From positions 1,408,331 to 1,472,330 of the forward strand of contig NZ_FNLD01000001.1 of the NCBI RefSeq assembly GCF_900104085.1: 64,000 nt of DNA, in the 5' to 3' direction. Position numbers and translations under genes: made by a program. Numbering within the stretch: the stretch's first letter is position 1; every line of letters starts with the position of its first letter. This stretch comes from Pseudoxanthomonas sp. CF125 (lineage in GTDB: Bacteria; Pseudomonadota; Gammaproteobacteria; Xanthomonadales; Xanthomonadaceae). Under the pieces are notes generated by a model. That model did not search any database. It was not told where the DNA came from and saw only the letters and a program-made list of their open reading frames with translations. Of the stretch, positions 30,078 to 41,466 are shown piece after piece.

Positions 30078-31868
30078 ATGAGCACCTACAAAGCCCCGCT
30101 GACCGATATCCGTTTCGCCCTCTACGACGTGCTGGGCGCGGAGGCGCTGTTCGCGAAATTGGGCTATGGCGATGCCACGCGCGACGTCCTGGATGCCGTG
30201 CTGGACGAAGCCGCGCGCTTCACCGAAACCGTGCTGGCCCCGCTCAACAGCGTGGGCGATGAGATCGGCTGCAGCTTCGACAAGGCCACCGGCGATGTGA
30301 CCACCCCACCCGGCTTCCAGCAGGCGTACAGCCAGTTCATCGAAGGCGGCTGGACCGGCCTGACCGCGGCGCCGGAACATGGCGGCCAAGGCTTGCCGCA
30401 TGTCATGGGCGTACCGCTCAACGAAATGATCAACGCCGCCAACCTGGCATGGGGCAATTTCCCGCTGCTGTCGCACGGCGCAGTGGAGGCATTGAAACAG
30501 CACGGCGAAGACTGGCAGCGTGAAGCCTTCCTCAAACCCATCGTCGACGGCCGCTGGACCGGCACCATGTGCCTCACCGAACCGCATTGCGGCACCGACC
30601 TGGGCCTGCTGAAGACCCGTGCCGAGCCCAACACCGACGGCAGCTACGCCATCAGCGGCACCAAGATTTTCATCACTGCCGGCGAACACGACCTGACCGA
30701 GAACATCGTGCACCTGGTGCTGGCGAAACTGCCGGACGCCCCGCCCGGCGCCAAAGGCATTTCGCTGTTCGTCGTGCCCAAGTTCAAGGTCGCGCGCGAC
30801 GGCAGCATGGGCGAGCGCAATGCACTGCGCTGCGGCTCCATCGAACACAAGATGGGCATCAAGGGCTCGGTCACCTGCGTGATGAATTTCGACGGCGCCG
30901 AAGGCTATCTGGTGGGCCAGCCGCACAAAGGCCTGCTGGCGATGTTTACGATGATGAACACCGCACGCCTGGGCGTGGGCCTGCAAGGCATCGGCCTGTC
31001 CGAACGCGCTTACCAGAACGCACTGCGCTATTCCCTGGACCGCTTGCAGACGCGCTCGCTGAGCGGCCCGAAATTTCCGGACAAACCCGCCGATCCGATC
31101 ATCGTGCATCCCGATGTGCGGCGCATGCTGCTGACCGTGAAATCGCTGGTCGAAGGCAGCCGCCTGCTCGCCCTGCACGCGGGCACCTTGATCGACGTCG
31201 CCCATCACGCGCAAGACGCAGCCGAGCGCGAACAGGCCGATGTGCTGGTCAGCTTCCTGACCCCGATCTCCAAGGCCTGCCAGACCGAATGGGCCATCGA
31301 GAACACCTACCACGCCCTGCAATGCTTCGGCGGGCACGGCTACATCCATGAACACGGCATGGAGCAGCTGGCGCGCGACGCGCGCATCACCACGCTCTAC
31401 GAGGGCACTACCGGCATCCAGGCGCTGGACCTGATGGGGCGCAAGACCGCTTCGACCAAGGCCGCCGGCCTCAAGCTGTTCCTCGCGCAGATAGAGGCGT
31501 TCGCCAAGCAGCACGAAGGCGATGCGTCGCTGGCCGAATTCATCGCGCCTCTGCGCCAGAAAGCCACGGAGTGGGCTGCTCTGACGCAAGGCATCCTGCA
31601 GCGCGCATCGGCGGACCCGGAAGAGATCGGCGCGGCCAGCACCGACTACCTGTTCTATTCCGGCTACGTCGCGCTGGCCTATTGGTGGACGCGCAGCGTG
31701 GCCGCAGCGGAGGCTTCGACGCATAGCGATGCGTTCAAGCAATCCAAGCGCGAGACCGCCCGTTTCTACTTCGCCCGCATCCTGCCGCGCACCCTGACCC
31801 ATGCCGCTGCCATCGAATCCGGCGCCGCGCCGCTGATGGCCATGGACGCCGAACGCTTCGGCGCATAG
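30078..31868 (+). CDS. Acyl-CoA dehydrogenase
   Basis: A 596-residue flavoprotein of the long-chain type, with N-terminal, middle and C-terminal acyl-CoA dehydrogenase domains plus the extra C-terminal region of long members. Visible features are a substrate/FAD block FITAGEHDLTENIVHLVLAK, the TMCLTEPHCGTDLG stretch, and the C-terminal CFGGHGYIHEHGMEQLARDARITTLYEGTTGIQ with the catalytic-region glutamate. The start ATG at 30078 follows a repeat array directly and has no Shine-Dalgarno sequence, so translation may be leaderless or the start may be further upstream in the array. It would act in fatty-acid beta-oxidation. Confidence 0.92.
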   Translation: MSTYKAPLTDIRFALYDVLGAEALFAKLGYGDATRDVLDAVLDEAARFTETVLAPLNSVGDEIGCSFDKATGDVTTPPGFQQAYSQFIEGGWTGLTAAPEHGGQGLPHVMGVPLNEMINAANLAWGNFPLLSHGAVEALKQHGEDWQREAFLKPIVDGRWTGTMCLTEPHCGTDLGLLKTRAEPNTDGSYAISGTKIFITAGEHDLTENIVHLVLAKLPDAPPGAKGISLFVVPKFKVARDGSMGERNALRCGSIEHKMGIKGSVTCVMNFDGAEGYLVGQPHKGLLAMFTMMNTARLGVGLQGIGLSERAYQNALRYSLDRLQTRSLSGPKFPDKPADPIIVHPDVRRMLLTVKSLVEGSRLLALHAGTLIDVAHHAQDAAEREQADVLVSFLTPISKACQTEWAIENTYHALQCFGGHGYIHEHGMEQLARDARITTLYEGTTGIQALDLMGRKTASTKAAGLKLFLAQIEAFAKQHEGDASLAEFIAPLRQKATEWAALTQGILQRASADPEEIGAASTDYLFYSGYVALAYWWTRSVAAAEASTHSDAFKQSKRETARFYFARILPRTLTHAAAIESGAAPLMAMDAERFGA

Positions 31869-31873
31869 CCCCT

Positions 31874-31943
31874 TGTAGGAGCGGGCCCTGCCCGCGACGC
31901 TTTCCGGCCGGGAAAAGCGTCGCGGGCAGGGCCCGCTCCTACA
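31874..31943. repeat. GTAG-type palindromic repeat (REP-like), copy 2
   Basis: Exact 30-base arms at 31874-31903 and 31914-31943 start TGTAGGAGCGGGCCCTGCCC and share at least 28 bases with the copy at 10541-10608. It lies 5 bases after the acyl-CoA dehydrogenase stop. The 10-base loop differs from the other copy's loop. Confidence 0.85.
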
Positions 31944-32000
31944 GAACCGAGACTGGGCTGTACACAAATCATCAACATTTAGGTATAACCTGTTTCCCCG

Positions 32001-32654
32001 ATGGAAGCAGACCCAGCTCAGCTTCACCGTATCGGCGCCAGATCCTCCGAGATCCCGGTCCTTTCCGCGCTGCACCCCGCCTCCCGCTCCAGTACCGTGC
32101 GCCTGCTGTCGCTGGATGCGCATGGCCGCGTGCTGGACTGGATCAACTGGCAGGACGCCACCTGCCTGTACGCACGCGACGCCGTCGCCTGGACCCTGGG
32201 TGACCCCTGCCTGCGCGTGCATGGCGGCACCAGCCGCATGACCGGCGAACAGAGCATCATCGAGCTGCACCCCATCGTCGCCTCGCGCGGCCATGCGCGC
32301 TCGCATGCGCTGTCGCCCACGCCTACCCTGACCAACACCGCCCTGTTCGCCCGCGACGCCCAGCTTTGCCTGTATTGCGGCCACGAATACTCGCGCCCCA
32401 GCCTGACCCGCGACCACGTGCTGCCGTTGTCCAAAGGCGGGCGTGATATTTGGGAAAACGTGGTCACCGCCTGTTTCCACTGCAATTCCCGCAAGGCCAA
32501 CCGCACCCCGCAACAGGCCAATATGCCGTTGCTGGCGGTTCCGTACCGCCCCAGCTGGATCGAGCACCTGATCCTTTCCAACCGCAACATCCTGGCCGAC
32601 CAGATGGCCTTCCTGAAGGCGCAACTGCCCAAGCGTTCCAAGCTCTCGGCCTGA
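32001..32654 (+). CDS. HNH endonuclease-domain protein
   Basis: A 217-residue protein whose C-terminal half is a zinc-ribbon HNH nuclease fold. It has the pairs C123/C126 (CLYCG), D138-H139 in LTRDHVLPLSKGG, N153, and C158/C161 (ACFHCNSRKANRTP). The N-terminal half (1-110) has no recognised domain. It lies alone, between a GTAG palindrome and other repeats, with no methyltransferase or toxin-antitoxin partner. Related solitary HNH proteins are common in Xanthomonadales. Whether this one is a defence nuclease is unclear. Confidence 0.85.
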   Translation: MEADPAQLHRIGARSSEIPVLSALHPASRSSTVRLLSLDAHGRVLDWINWQDATCLYARDAVAWTLGDPCLRVHGGTSRMTGEQSIIELHPIVASRGHARSHALSPTPTLTNTALFARDAQLCLYCGHEYSRPSLTRDHVLPLSKGGRDIWENVVTACFHCNSRKANRTPQQANMPLLAVPYRPSWIEHLILSNRNILADQMAFLKAQLPKRSKLSA

Positions 32655-32661
32655 CCTTGAG

Positions 32662-32800
32662 TCCCTCTCCCGCCGGGAGAGGGGTTGGGGCGAGGGGCAA
32701 CGAAGGTTAAGGCGTATCAGGCATCCGGACTTCGCGCCCCTTACTCGGCGCTATGCACCTCTCAGCGTTGCACACCCTGCGGGCACCGATGGGCGAGGTG
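32662..32800. repeat. Repeat cluster between the HNH gene and dxs
   Basis: The CTCTCCC/GGGAGAG hairpin at about 32663-32681 and the recurring stretch with TTGCACACCCTGCGGGCACC near 32766-32790 are shared with the gaps at 14.0 and 23.6 kb. This accounts for most of the 195 bases before dxs. No gene is seen. Confidence 0.65.
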
Positions 32801-32849
32801 TTCAGGCATTTGCTTGCCCCTCCCCCGGATGGGGAGGAAAATGCGGCGA

Positions 32850-34760
32850 ATGATCGACCCCACCCGCTACCCCCGTCTTTCCCGCATCGACCTCCCCGCC
32901 GATTTGCGCCAGTTCGACGAATCCGAACTGACCGCCATCGCCGACGAACTGCGCGCCTATCTGATCGAATCGGTGGGCAAGAGCGGCGGCCATTTCGGCG
33001 CCGGCCTGGGCGTGATCGAACTCACGGTCGCCCTGCACTACCTCTACAACACGCCGGACGACCGGCTGGTGTGGGATGTCGGCCACCAGACCTACCCGCA
33101 CAAGATCCTGACCGGACGCCGCGACCGCATCCACACGGTTAAGCAGGCTGATGGCGTGGCCCCTTTCCCCAAGCGCGAAGAGAGCGAGTACGACACCTTC
33201 GGCGTCGGTCACTCCTCCACTTCGATCTCCGCCGCGTTGGGCATGGCCATCGCCAATGCGCAGGCCGGCAACGAACGCAGGGTGGTGGCGGTGATCGGCG
33301 ACGGCGCGATGACCGCCGGCATGGCCTTCGAGGCGCTGAACCACGCGGGCGGCATGGAAGATCCGGAACCGAACCTGCTGGTGGTGCTCAACGACAACCA
33401 GATGTCGATTTCGGAAAACGTCGGCGGCCTGACCAAGATGCTCGGCCGCATCAGCAGCAGCCGCACCCTCAACGCGCTGCGCGAAGGCGGCAAGAAACTG
33501 CTGGGCGACAAGCGCAAGCCGCCGGCGCGCTTCATGCGCCGGTGGGAAGAGCACTGGAAGGGCATGTTCGTGCCGTCCACGCTGTTCGAGGAAATGGGCT
33601 TCCACTACACCGGCCCCATCGACGGCCATAACGTACCCGCGCTGGTCAGCGCGCTGAAGACGCTACAGACACTAAAAGGTCCGCAGCTGCTGCACATCAT
33701 CACCACCAAGGGCAAAGGCTACGAACTGGCCGAAGGCGATCAGATCGGCTATCACGCGGTCGGTCCGTTCGATCCCGAGAAGGGCTTGATCAGCAAGGGC
33801 GGCGCGAAGAAGCCGACCTACACGGACATTTTCGGCGACTGGCTGTGCGACATGGCCGCGGCCGATCCCACGCTGCTGGCCATCACGCCGGCGATGCGCG
33901 AAGGCTCGGGCCTGGTGCGTTTCAGCAAGGAATATCCGCAGCGCTATTTCGACGTGGCCATCGCCGAACAGCACGCGGTGACGCTGGCGGCAGGCATGGC
34001 CTGCGAAGGCGCCAAGCCGGTGGTCGCCATCTATTCCACTTTCCTGCAGCGCGGCTACGACCAGCTGGTGCACGACGTGGCCATCCAGAAACTGGATGTG
34101 CTGTTCGCCATCGACCGCGGCGGCGTGGTCGGCCCGGACGGCGCCACCCACGCCGGCAATCTGGATTTGAGCTACCTGCGCTGCGTGCCGCACATGGTGG
34201 TGATGGCGCCGGCCGACGAGGACGAGTGCCGCAGGATGCTGAGCACCGGCTTCCAGTACCAGGGACCGGCGGCAGTACGTTACCCGCGCGGCACCGGCCC
34301 GGGCGTGGCCATCGATGCGGGCCTGGAGACCTTGCCGATCGGCAAGGCGGAAGTGCGCGCACATGGTTCGCGCATCGCTCTGTTGGCATTCGGGGCCACG
34401 GTGCCGGCGGCCGAACAGGTCGGCAGGGAGCTGGGTCTTACCGTGGTCAACATGCGCTTCGTCAAACCGCTGGACCGCGCATTGATCCTCGAACTGGCCT
34501 CGACCCACGAAGGTTTCGTTACCGTCGAGGACAACGTGGTGATGGGCGGCGCCGGTTCCGGCGTGGCCGAACTGCTGCACGCCGAAAATCTGCAGCTTCC
34601 GGTTTTGCAGCTGGGTCTGCCGGATGAGTTCCAGCACCACGCCAGCCGCGAGCAACTGCTGGCCGAAGCCGGCATCGACGCCAACGGCATCCGCGAAGCG
34701 GTGCTGGCGCGCTGGCCGCAGCTGGCATTGTCCGCCGCGCCGATCAGCGCCGCAGGCTGA
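32850..34760 (+). CDS. dxs: Dxs, 1-deoxy-D-xylulose-5-phosphate synthase
   Basis: First enzyme of the MEP isoprenoid pathway, joining pyruvate and glyceraldehyde-3-phosphate with thiamine diphosphate. It has 636 residues from the ATG at 32850 ([16 protein letters not shown]), which matches relatives of this order; an ATG nine bases earlier is also possible. The thiamine-diphosphate motif [19 protein letters not shown] and the neighbouring NDNQMSIS are intact, as are the transketolase pyrimidine domain and a C-terminal segment ending near [15 protein letters not shown]. It is not clustered with other isoprenoid genes. Confidence 0.96.
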   Translation: MIDPTRYPRLSRIDLPADLRQFDESELTAIADELRAYLIESVGKSGGHFGAGLGVIELTVALHYLYNTPDDRLVWDVGHQTYPHKILTGRRDRIHTVKQADGVAPFPKREESEYDTFGVGHSSTSISAALGMAIANAQAGNERRVVAVIGDGAMTAGMAFEALNHAGGMEDPEPNLLVVLNDNQMSISENVGGLTKMLGRISSSRTLNALREGGKKLLGDKRKPPARFMRRWEEHWKGMFVPSTLFEEMGFHYTGPIDGHNVPALVSALKTLQTLKGPQLLHIITTKGKGYELAEGDQIGYHAVGPFDPEKGLISKGGAKKPTYTDIFGDWLCDMAAADPTLLAITPAMREGSGLVRFSKEYPQRYFDVAIAEQHAVTLAAGMACEGAKPVVAIYSTFLQRGYDQLVHDVAIQKLDVLFAIDRGGVVGPDGATHAGNLDLSYLRCVPHMVVMAPADEDECRRMLSTGFQYQGPAAVRYPRGTGPGVAIDAGLETLPIGKAEVRAHGSRIALLAFGATVPAAEQVGRELGLTVVNMRFVKPLDRALILELASTHEGFVTVEDNVVMGGAGSGVAELLHAENLQLPVLQLGLPDEFQHHASREQLLAEAGIDANGIREAVLARWPQLALSAAPISAAG

Positions 34761-34770
34761 TCCTTTTTGT

Positions 34771-34838
34771 GTAGAGCCGGGCTTGCTCGGCTGCTCTTTC
34801 CTGCAGAACAGAAAGCAGCCGAGCAAGCTCGGCTCTAC
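34771..34838. repeat. GTAG-type palindromic repeat after dxs
   Basis: Left arm 34771-34800 begins GTAGAGCCGGGCTTGCTCGG. The right arm 34811-34838 is its reverse complement except for two extra bases. The spacer is 10 bases. It lies between dxs (+) and the gumN-like gene (-), so it may act as a shared transcript end, although no T-run is present. Confidence 0.75.
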
Positions 34839-34851
34839 AAAGTAGATGTGC

Positions 34852-35874
34852 TCAGGGTTCTTCGATCAGATAACCCTTGGCGCGCAGCTTGGACAGATAG
34901 CCATTGGAACTCAGCAGGGTTCCAATCGGCAGGGTGGAGAAGGTCACTTTATTGGTTGCCAGCGCCGCTTCGGCCTTGGCCAGCCACATCGCTTCCACCC
35001 GTTGCGGCACACCGGCCATGCCGCTCTTCTGCGCCAGGCTGGTTTCCAGGAACGCATTCATGCAGCTGCGGTTCTGATCCTCATATGGAAGCATACGCAG
35101 CGCCTGGATATCACCGATGGACCACGCATTGGCGCGCGCGGACATGATCGGCAGGTCCGACTCCAGACGCTTCAGCGTCTTGTCGAAGCAATCGATGTCG
35201 GCCAGCGACGACGCCGAGAATTCCTTGATCACTTGCTTGGGGTTTTCTATCGTCACCTTGACCACCGCCGGCGTGCGCTTGATCTTGCCCGCCTTCGCCA
35301 GCTTTTCCACCACCGGGCCCACCACCCCGGACTGGGTCAGGCCGGATTTCTTGATCGCGGCCTGGTAAAGCTCTTGCGACGCGAACACCGGACGCCACTT
35401 CTCCACGCCCTCATCGCGGCCCAGATATTTCGCCTTGAGCAGGGACCACCTGGCATAGATCGGCGACGGCAGGACTTCGCGCAAGGTTTTGCCATCGGGG
35501 TTCTTGCGGGCCTTCAGCAGCGAGGGAATCATCAGCATTCCCCGGAACATGCCCACATCCGAATCGAAGTTCGCGCTGGGCGGTTCGATCACTTCATCGG
35601 CCTGCGCCAGCACGGCTTCCACATCGCGTGACAGCCAGGTCATGCCTTTGGGCAACGGCGTCAATGTGCCCATGATCCAGAGCACGTGATCGCCCTTGCT
35701 GACCTTCCACATACCCGGACCTGGCTGTACGCCGGTCACGACGACCGCATCCATGTCCCGAACCTCGGGATCCATCGCAGTTTGCGAGTTCGCCAACGGA
35801 ACATCCTGCGCGAGCAGCGGCATGGATACGAAAAGAAGGCACCACAGCATCGAACGCATCGCAGTACTCATCAT
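34852..35874 (-). CDS. TraB/GumN-family protein
   Basis: A 340-residue protein with a signal peptide (residues 1-22, ending near MPLLAQD). The family core begins at GMWKVSKGDHVLWIMGTLTP. A conserved C-terminal part contains GNRSCMNAF-like and GTLLSSNGYLSKLRAKGY segments. GumN is named from the xanthan gene cluster; TraB-type proteins are periplasmic or membrane-linked with possible metalloprotease roles. Function here is unproven. It is separate from any polysaccharide cluster. The start is one of three nearby ATGs (35874, 35871, 35859); the first gives a full signal peptide. Confidence 0.8.
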   Translation of the reverse strand: MMSTAMRSMLWCLLFVSMPLLAQDVPLANSQTAMDPEVRDMDAVVVTGVQPGPGMWKVSKGDHVLWIMGTLTPLPKGMTWLSRDVEAVLAQADEVIEPPSANFDSDVGMFRGMLMIPSLLKARKNPDGKTLREVLPSPIYARWSLLKAKYLGRDEGVEKWRPVFASQELYQAAIKKSGLTQSGVVGPVVEKLAKAGKIKRTPAVVKVTIENPKQVIKEFSASSLADIDCFDKTLKRLESDLPIMSARANAWSIGDIQALRMLPYEDQNRSCMNAFLETSLAQKSGMAGVPQRVEAMWLAKAEAALATNKVTFSTLPIGTLLSSNGYLSKLRAKGYLIEEP

Positions 35875-35961
35875 CGGAGATGGCGGCCAGACTAGCGAAT
35901 GGTCGAGTGCGCTCAAGTGCCGGAAGGCGGTCCGACACGAATTGGTTCAGCCAACCTTACG

Positions 35962-36432
35962 CTACGAAGCCAACCCGCCTGCTGCACGGATCTGATGGGC
36001 GAGTTCGCTCGACTCATCCAGCATTTCCAGCCCGCTCCAGACGAAGCCCGGCGACACCGAGCAATTCACCAGCGAATAATCGCCATGGGTTTTTGCGCTC
36101 TGCCAGATGCCGGCAGGAACCACCTGCAGCAATTGCCCGCCGCGCGCGGAAGTATCCAGCTGCGCCCGGCTGAGCGCGCGGGCATCGGCGTCGTACATCA
36201 ACAACTCCACCGCATCGCCCTCCTGCCAGTCCCATACCTCCGCCGCATCGACGCGATGCCAGCGGCTGCCCACGCCTTTGGTGAGCAGGAAATGGATGGA
36301 GGTGATGGCGGGCCGAAGCACGCCGTTCGCCAGCACCTGTTTGCTGGATTCGTAGACGCGCTTGTAGTAGCCGCCTTCGGGATGCGGCGACAAATCCAGT
36401 GAGCCGATCAGTTCGAGCGCGCGCGGATGCAT
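35962..36432 (-). CDS. DUF985-family cupin protein
   Basis: A 156-residue cupin with the family pattern LDLSPHPEGGYYKRVYES (residues about 13-31), then the conserved SIHFLLTKGVGSRWHRVDAAEVW and the C-terminal VVPAGIWQSAKTHGDYSLVNCSVSPGF. Metal-binding His and Glu are placed as in cupins. Substrate is unknown. The start at 36432 (MHPRALELIG) is used. It is near tRNA-Pro but separate from it. Confidence 0.85.
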   Translation of the reverse strand: MHPRALELIGSLDLSPHPEGGYYKRVYESSKQVLANGVLRPAITSIHFLLTKGVGSRWHRVDAAEVWDWQEGDAVELLMYDADARALSRAQLDTSARGGQLLQVVPAGIWQSAKTHGDYSLVNCSVSPGFVWSGLEMLDESSELAHQIRAAGGLAS

Positions 36433-36498
36433 AAGGCAAAGTATCGCGCAATAAAAAACCCGCAATGGGATGCGGGTCTTTCTTTGGTGCTTTCGCGT

Positions 36499-36575
36499 TG
36501 GTCGGGACGGCCGGATTTGAACCGACGACCCTCTGCCCCCCAGGCAGATGCGCTACCAGGCTGCGCTACGCCCCG
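36499..36575 (-). tRNA. tRNA-Pro (anticodon GGG)
   Basis: A 77-base cloverleaf on the minus strand. The acceptor CGGGGCG pairs with CGTCCCG and the discriminator is A, with CCA encoded. The anticodon stem TCTGC/GCAGA holds the loop CTGGGGG, giving anticodon GGG. The T-loop is GGTTCAAATCC. It lies at the end of the pheST-ihfA-merR block, as in related bacteria. Confidence 0.96.
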
Positions 36576-36662
36576 AACTGATGCGAATCCCCCGCCTTGG
36601 CGGCGGGGCGGCAATTATAGCCGTATTTCTCTGTCCCTTCTCCCTCTGGGGAGAAGGGAAAA

Positions 36663-37019
36663 TCAGCGACGCAGCAGCTGCAGTATTTCTTCCAGCTCCA
36701 TGCGCACCTGCTTGACGATCTGGTTGCTGAGCGCCGATTCCTGCTTGGCGCCCTCGCCCTCCAGACGCAGGCGCGCGCCGCCGATGGTGTAGCCCTGTTC
36801 GTACAGCAGACCGCGGATCTGGCGCACCATCAGCACGTCGTGGCGCTGGTAGTAGCGGCGGTTGCCGCGGCGCTTGACCGGTTCCAGGCTGGGGAACTCG
36901 GTTTCCCAGTAGCGCAGGACATGGGGTTTTACGTCGCACAGCTCGCTTACTTCACCGATGGTGAAATAGCGCTTGGCCGGGATCGGCGGTAGCTCGCGGT
37001 TGCTTCCCGGATCAAGCAT
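36663..37019 (-). CDS. MerR-family transcriptional regulator
   Basis: A 118-residue protein with a MerR N-terminal winged helix, [25 protein letters not shown] (18-42), and the wing residues [14 protein letters not shown] short coiled coil fills the rest, without the metal-binding cysteines of MerR. It overlaps the end of ihfA by 8 bases. The order pheT-ihfA-merR-tRNA-Pro is widely conserved in gammaproteobacteria. Effector is unknown. Confidence 0.93.
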   Translation of the reverse strand: MLDPGSNRELPPIPAKRYFTIGEVSELCDVKPHVLRYWETEFPSLEPVKRRGNRRYYQRHDVLMVRQIRGLLYEQGYTIGGARLRLEGEGAKQESALSNQIVKQVRMELEEILQLLRR

Positions 37020-37314
37020 GGTCGGCTCCGGCGTAGGCTTCCACGCGTTCCTTCAGCTTCTGGCCGGGACGGAAAGTCACCACGGTGCGCGCGGAAATCG
37101 GGATTTCCTCGCCGGTCTTGGGATTGCGGCCCGGACGCTGGTTCTTGCGGCGCAGATCGAAGTTGCCGAAACCGGAAAGCTTGACCTGGCGGCCCTGCTC
37201 CAGCGCCTCGCGCAGCACGTCGAAATACGCATCGACGAATTCCTTCGCCTCGCGCTTGTTCAGCCCGACTTCGTCGAACAGGCGTTCGGACATCTCCGCT
37301 TTCGTCAGTGCCAT
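37012..37314 (-). CDS. ihfA: IhfA, integration host factor alpha subunit
   Basis: A 100-residue DNA-bending protein with the HU/IHF fold. The DNA-intercalating tip is [14 protein letters not shown] (60-73, P65 at the tip). N-terminal [23 protein letters not shown] is alpha-type rather than beta-type. It pairs with IhfB, encoded elsewhere. The gene follows pheT with 19 bases between and overlaps merR. Confidence 0.97.
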   Translation of the reverse strand: MALTKAEMSERLFDEVGLNKREAKEFVDAYFDVLREALEQGRQVKLSGFGNFDLRRKNQRPGRNPKTGEEIPISARTVVTFRPGQKLKERVEAYAGADHA

Positions 37315-37333
37315 GTATCGCTCCCCTTGCCCG

Positions 37334-39733
37334 TCATCCGCGGATCCTTGCGCCGTGATCGCGCTCTATCGCGGCGACCACCCCGGACACGACGCCTTCC
37401 ACATCGCGGTCGGTCAGAGTGCGTGAGTTGTCCTGCAAAATCAAGCCCATAGCCAAGCTCTTTTGACCTGATTCGACCCCTGCGCCGACATAACGGTCGA
37501 ACAGCACCAGATCCCGCAACAGCGGGCCTACCGAGGCGCGTACGGTGGCGGAAATGGCCTGCCACGGCACTTCGTCGGCGACGACGAACGCTAGATCCCG
37601 GCGGACGGACGGAAAGCGCGAAAGCTCGGCCGCCTTCGGCAATGCGCGCTGGGTCAACGGCGCCATATCCAGCTCGAACCCGATCACCTCGCCATCCAGG
37701 TCCAGCGCGCGTTGCAGGCGTGGATGCAACTGCCCGATCCAGCCGATGCGATGGCCGTCGCGGAACACATCGGCCGAGCGGCCGGGGTGGCCGAAGCGGG
37801 CCTGCGTCGGGCGGTATTCCAGCACCGCTCCGGAGGCGGCGGCCAGACTGTCCAGATCGCCCTTCAGGTCGTGGAAATCGGCCTTGCGCGCCTTCTCACC
37901 CCATTGTTCCGGTCCGGCATCCCCATGGATGGCGGCGGCGATGCGCTGCGTCTCGATAGGCGCCGCATCGCCGCTTTCCAGGGAGGCGACGAACACGTTG
38001 CCCAGCTCGAACAGACGTACCCGCCCAGCTTGCCTCGCGACGTTGCGCTGCAATGCCGAGACCAGCCCAGGCAGCAGACGCGTGCGCATCACGCCGAGCT
38101 CGGCGCTGAGCGGATTGGCCAGGGGAACGGCGCGCTCGGTCGCGCTCCACCGCTCAAGCAGCGCGGCGTCCACGAAGGCGTAGTTGACCGTCTCCAGGTA
38201 ATCGCGCGCGGCCAGATGGCGGCGCACGCTGGAAGCCTCCAGCTGCGTTTCCGTCGGCGCCGCGATGCGGGTGGCGCCGCCGGGCAGCGTGGTCGGAATG
38301 CGCTCATAGCCGTGGATACGCGCCAGTTCCTCGATCAAGTCTTCCTCGATGGCGATGTCGAAGCGGCGGCTCGGCGGCAGGACATCCCAGCCCGCGTCGT
38401 TGGCGGTCAATTGCATGCCCAGCGCCCGCAGGATCCGCTCCACGTCCGCATCGGCGATTTCGATACCCAGCAGGCGTGCGATACGCGCGCGGCGCAAGGC
38501 GATGGAGGCTGGCTTGGGAAGGTGTTCGGGCAGAACCGCTTCGATCACCGGACCCGGCGAACCACCGGCCAGTTCCACCAGCAGACGCGTGGCCACTTCG
38601 ACGGCTTGGCGCGGCAGTTCGGGGTCCACGCCACGCTCGAAACGGTGGCCCGCGTCGGTGTGCAAGCCGAGCTTGCGCCCGCGGCCGATGATCGCGGCAG
38701 GAATCCAATGCGCGGCTTCCAGGAAGACATTGCGCGTCGCATCGGTCACGCGCGTGTCGTAGCCGCCCATGATGCCGCCCAGCGCGACGGTGCGGCCGCC
38801 ATTGCCGCCGGCGCTGCTGTCGGCGACGACCAGGAAATCGTCGCCGAGCGATACGGTGCGGCCGTCCAGCAACTTGATTTCTTCGCCCTCGCGGGCATGG
38901 CGAACCACGATGGGCCCTGCCAGCGTGTCGCGGTCGAAGGCGTGCATCGGCTGCCCCAGTTCCAGCATCACGTACTGGGTCACGTCGACCAGCAGGCTGA
39001 TCGGTCGCACGCCGCTGCGGCGCAAGCGTTCGGCCATCCACACCGGGGTGGCGACGGTAGCGTCCAGGCCCTCGATCACGCGCCCGACGAAACGCGGCAC
39101 CTTGGCTCCGGCGTCCAGCTCGACGGCAAGCGTGCTGTCGATGAGCGCAGGCATCGGCGTGGCGTCGAAGGCCACCACTTCGCTGCCGCAGGCCGCGGCC
39201 ACGTCGAAGGCGATGCCGCGTACGCTGAAGCAATCGGCGCGGTTGGGGGTGAGCTTGATCTCGATGCTGGCGTCGGGCAGCGAGAGGTATTCGGCGATGG
39301 GCGCGCCGACCGGCGCGTCATCGGGCAATTCCAGCAGGCCGGACGCATCGGCATCGATGCCCAGCTCTTTGGCCGAGCACAGCATGCCGTTGGAATCCAC
39401 GCCGCGCAGCTTGGCCGCCTTGATCACGATCTCGCCTACCGTAGTGCCGACCGTCGCAAGCGGCGCAACGAGTCCCGGACGCGCATTCGGCGCGCCGCAG
39501 ACGATCTGCAGCAGTTCGCCCTGCCCAGCATCGACCTTGCAGACCTGCAGGCGATCGGCTTCCGGATGCTTGGCGCATTCGACGATGCGAGCGACCACGA
39601 CGCCTGCCAGTGATTCGCCCAGCGCGACGACTTCCTCGACCTCCAAACCGATGGCGGTCAGCGTCGCGGCGAGTTCTTCGCGCGAGGCATGGACGGGTAC
39701 GTGGCTGCGCAGCCAATTTTCGGAAAATTTCAT
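37334..39733 (-). CDS. pheT: PheT, phenylalanyl-tRNA synthetase beta subunit
   Basis: A 799-residue subunit, normal in length. It has the EMAP-like tRNA-binding domain (about 40-150), the B3/B4 editing region, the B5 domain with its [24 protein letters not shown] motif, and the C-terminal anticodon-binding FDX-ACB domain. It forms the alpha2-beta2 enzyme with PheS. The gene is separated from pheS by 103 bases of repeat rather than the usual short gap. Confidence 0.97.
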   Translation of the reverse strand: MKFSENWLRSHVPVHASREELAATLTAIGLEVEEVVALGESLAGVVVARIVECAKHPEADRLQVCKVDAGQGELLQIVCGAPNARPGLVAPLATVGTTVGEIVIKAAKLRGVDSNGMLCSAKELGIDADASGLLELPDDAPVGAPIAEYLSLPDASIEIKLTPNRADCFSVRGIAFDVAAACGSEVVAFDATPMPALIDSTLAVELDAGAKVPRFVGRVIEGLDATVATPVWMAERLRRSGVRPISLLVDVTQYVMLELGQPMHAFDRDTLAGPIVVRHAREGEEIKLLDGRTVSLGDDFLVVADSSAGGNGGRTVALGGIMGGYDTRVTDATRNVFLEAAHWIPAAIIGRGRKLGLHTDAGHRFERGVDPELPRQAVEVATRLLVELAGGSPGPVIEAVLPEHLPKPASIALRRARIARLLGIEIADADVERILRALGMQLTANDAGWDVLPPSRRFDIAIEEDLIEELARIHGYERIPTTLPGGATRIAAPTETQLEASSVRRHLAARDYLETVNYAFVDAALLERWSATERAVPLANPLSAELGVMRTRLLPGLVSALQRNVARQAGRVRLFELGNVFVASLESGDAAPIETQRIAAAIHGDAGPEQWGEKARKADFHDLKGDLDSLAAASGAVLEYRPTQARFGHPGRSADVFRDGHRIGWIGQLHPRLQRALDLDGEVIGFELDMAPLTQRALPKAAELSRFPSVRRDLAFVVADEVPWQAISATVRASVGPLLRDLVLFDRYVGAGVESGQKSLAMGLILQDNSRTLTDRDVEGVVSGVVAAIERDHGARIRG

Positions 39734-39744
39734 GGGGTGGAGCC

Positions 39745-39833
39745 GGGAATAAGGAATGGGGAATAGGGAATGGAAAAATCAGGAGCCAGCGGCCGGCTTT
39801 GCCGATTCGCCATTCCCGATTCCCCATTCTCGG
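39745..39833. repeat. Inverted repeat of GGGAAT units inside the pheS-pheT gap
   Basis: GGGAATAAGGAATGGGGAAT-type units at 39745-39772 are mirrored by CCATTCCCGATTCCCCATTC at 39809-39829, around GC-rich sequence. It is a shorter relative of the 29.8-30.07 kb element. It sits between pheS and pheT without breaking the operon, and would form a hairpin in the shared transcript. Confidence 0.7.
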
Positions 39834-39836
39834 TTT

Positions 39837-40958
<1,122 letters not shown>

Positions 40959-41009
40959 CAACAGCCGAATCGCTGGTCATGACGGCGTTAAAAACTGGAA
41001 TGACGTCGT

Positions 41010-41045
41010 AAAAAACAATGGGGAAGGACTTGCGCCCTTCCCCAC
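41010..41045 (-). terminator. Intrinsic terminator after rplT
   Basis: On the minus strand, arms GGGGAAGG and CCTTCCCC (41020-41027 and 41036-41043) form a hairpin with an 8-base loop, followed by ATTGTTTTTT. It ends the infC-rpmI-rplT transcript and separates it from pheST. Confidence 0.85.
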
Positions 41046-41096
41046 GTGTTCGGCGATGGATTGCCAGTGTCGCTTTGTACGGTGGAGATCGCCGGC

Positions 41097-41456
41097 TTAC
41101 GCCGCGAGTGCGCTCTTGGCTTTTTCGGCCAAGGCCGCAAAACCCACCGAATCGTGCACGGCGATATCCGCCAGCACCTTGCGGTCCAGGGTGATGCCGG
41201 CCTTCAGCATGCCGTTCATGAAACGGCTGTAGCTCAAGCCGTTCAGGCGGGCAGCCGCGTTGATGCGGGTGATCCACAGCGAACGGAAATTGCGCTTCTT
41301 CTGCTTGCGGCCGATATACGCGTACTGACCGGCCTTGATGACGGCCTGGTTGGCGACGCGGAAGACCTTGCGGCGGGCGTTGTAGTAGCCCTTAGCGAGC
41401 TTCAGGATTTTCTTGTGACGGCGGCGCGCCGTTACACCACGTTTGACTCGTGCCAT
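41097..41456 (-). CDS. rplT: RplT, 50S ribosomal protein L20
   Basis: A 119-residue, strongly basic protein with the L20 opening [20 protein letters not shown] and the conserved core [26 protein letters not shown]20 is essential for early 50S assembly and in E. coli represses its own operon by binding the messenger. It follows rpmI after 10 bases. Confidence 0.98.
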   Translation of the reverse strand: MARVKRGVTARRRHKKILKLAKGYYNARRKVFRVANQAVIKAGQYAYIGRKQKKRNFRSLWITRINAAARLNGLSYSRFMNGMLKAGITLDRKVLADIAVHDSVGFAALAEKAKSALAA

Positions 41457-41466
41457 TGTTCAGTCC

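Noticed and set aside
29952-32624. An 890-codon minus-strand open frame opposite the acyl-CoA dehydrogenase and HNH genes
   Set aside because: It crosses the repeats and two genes on the other strand and shows no family motif.
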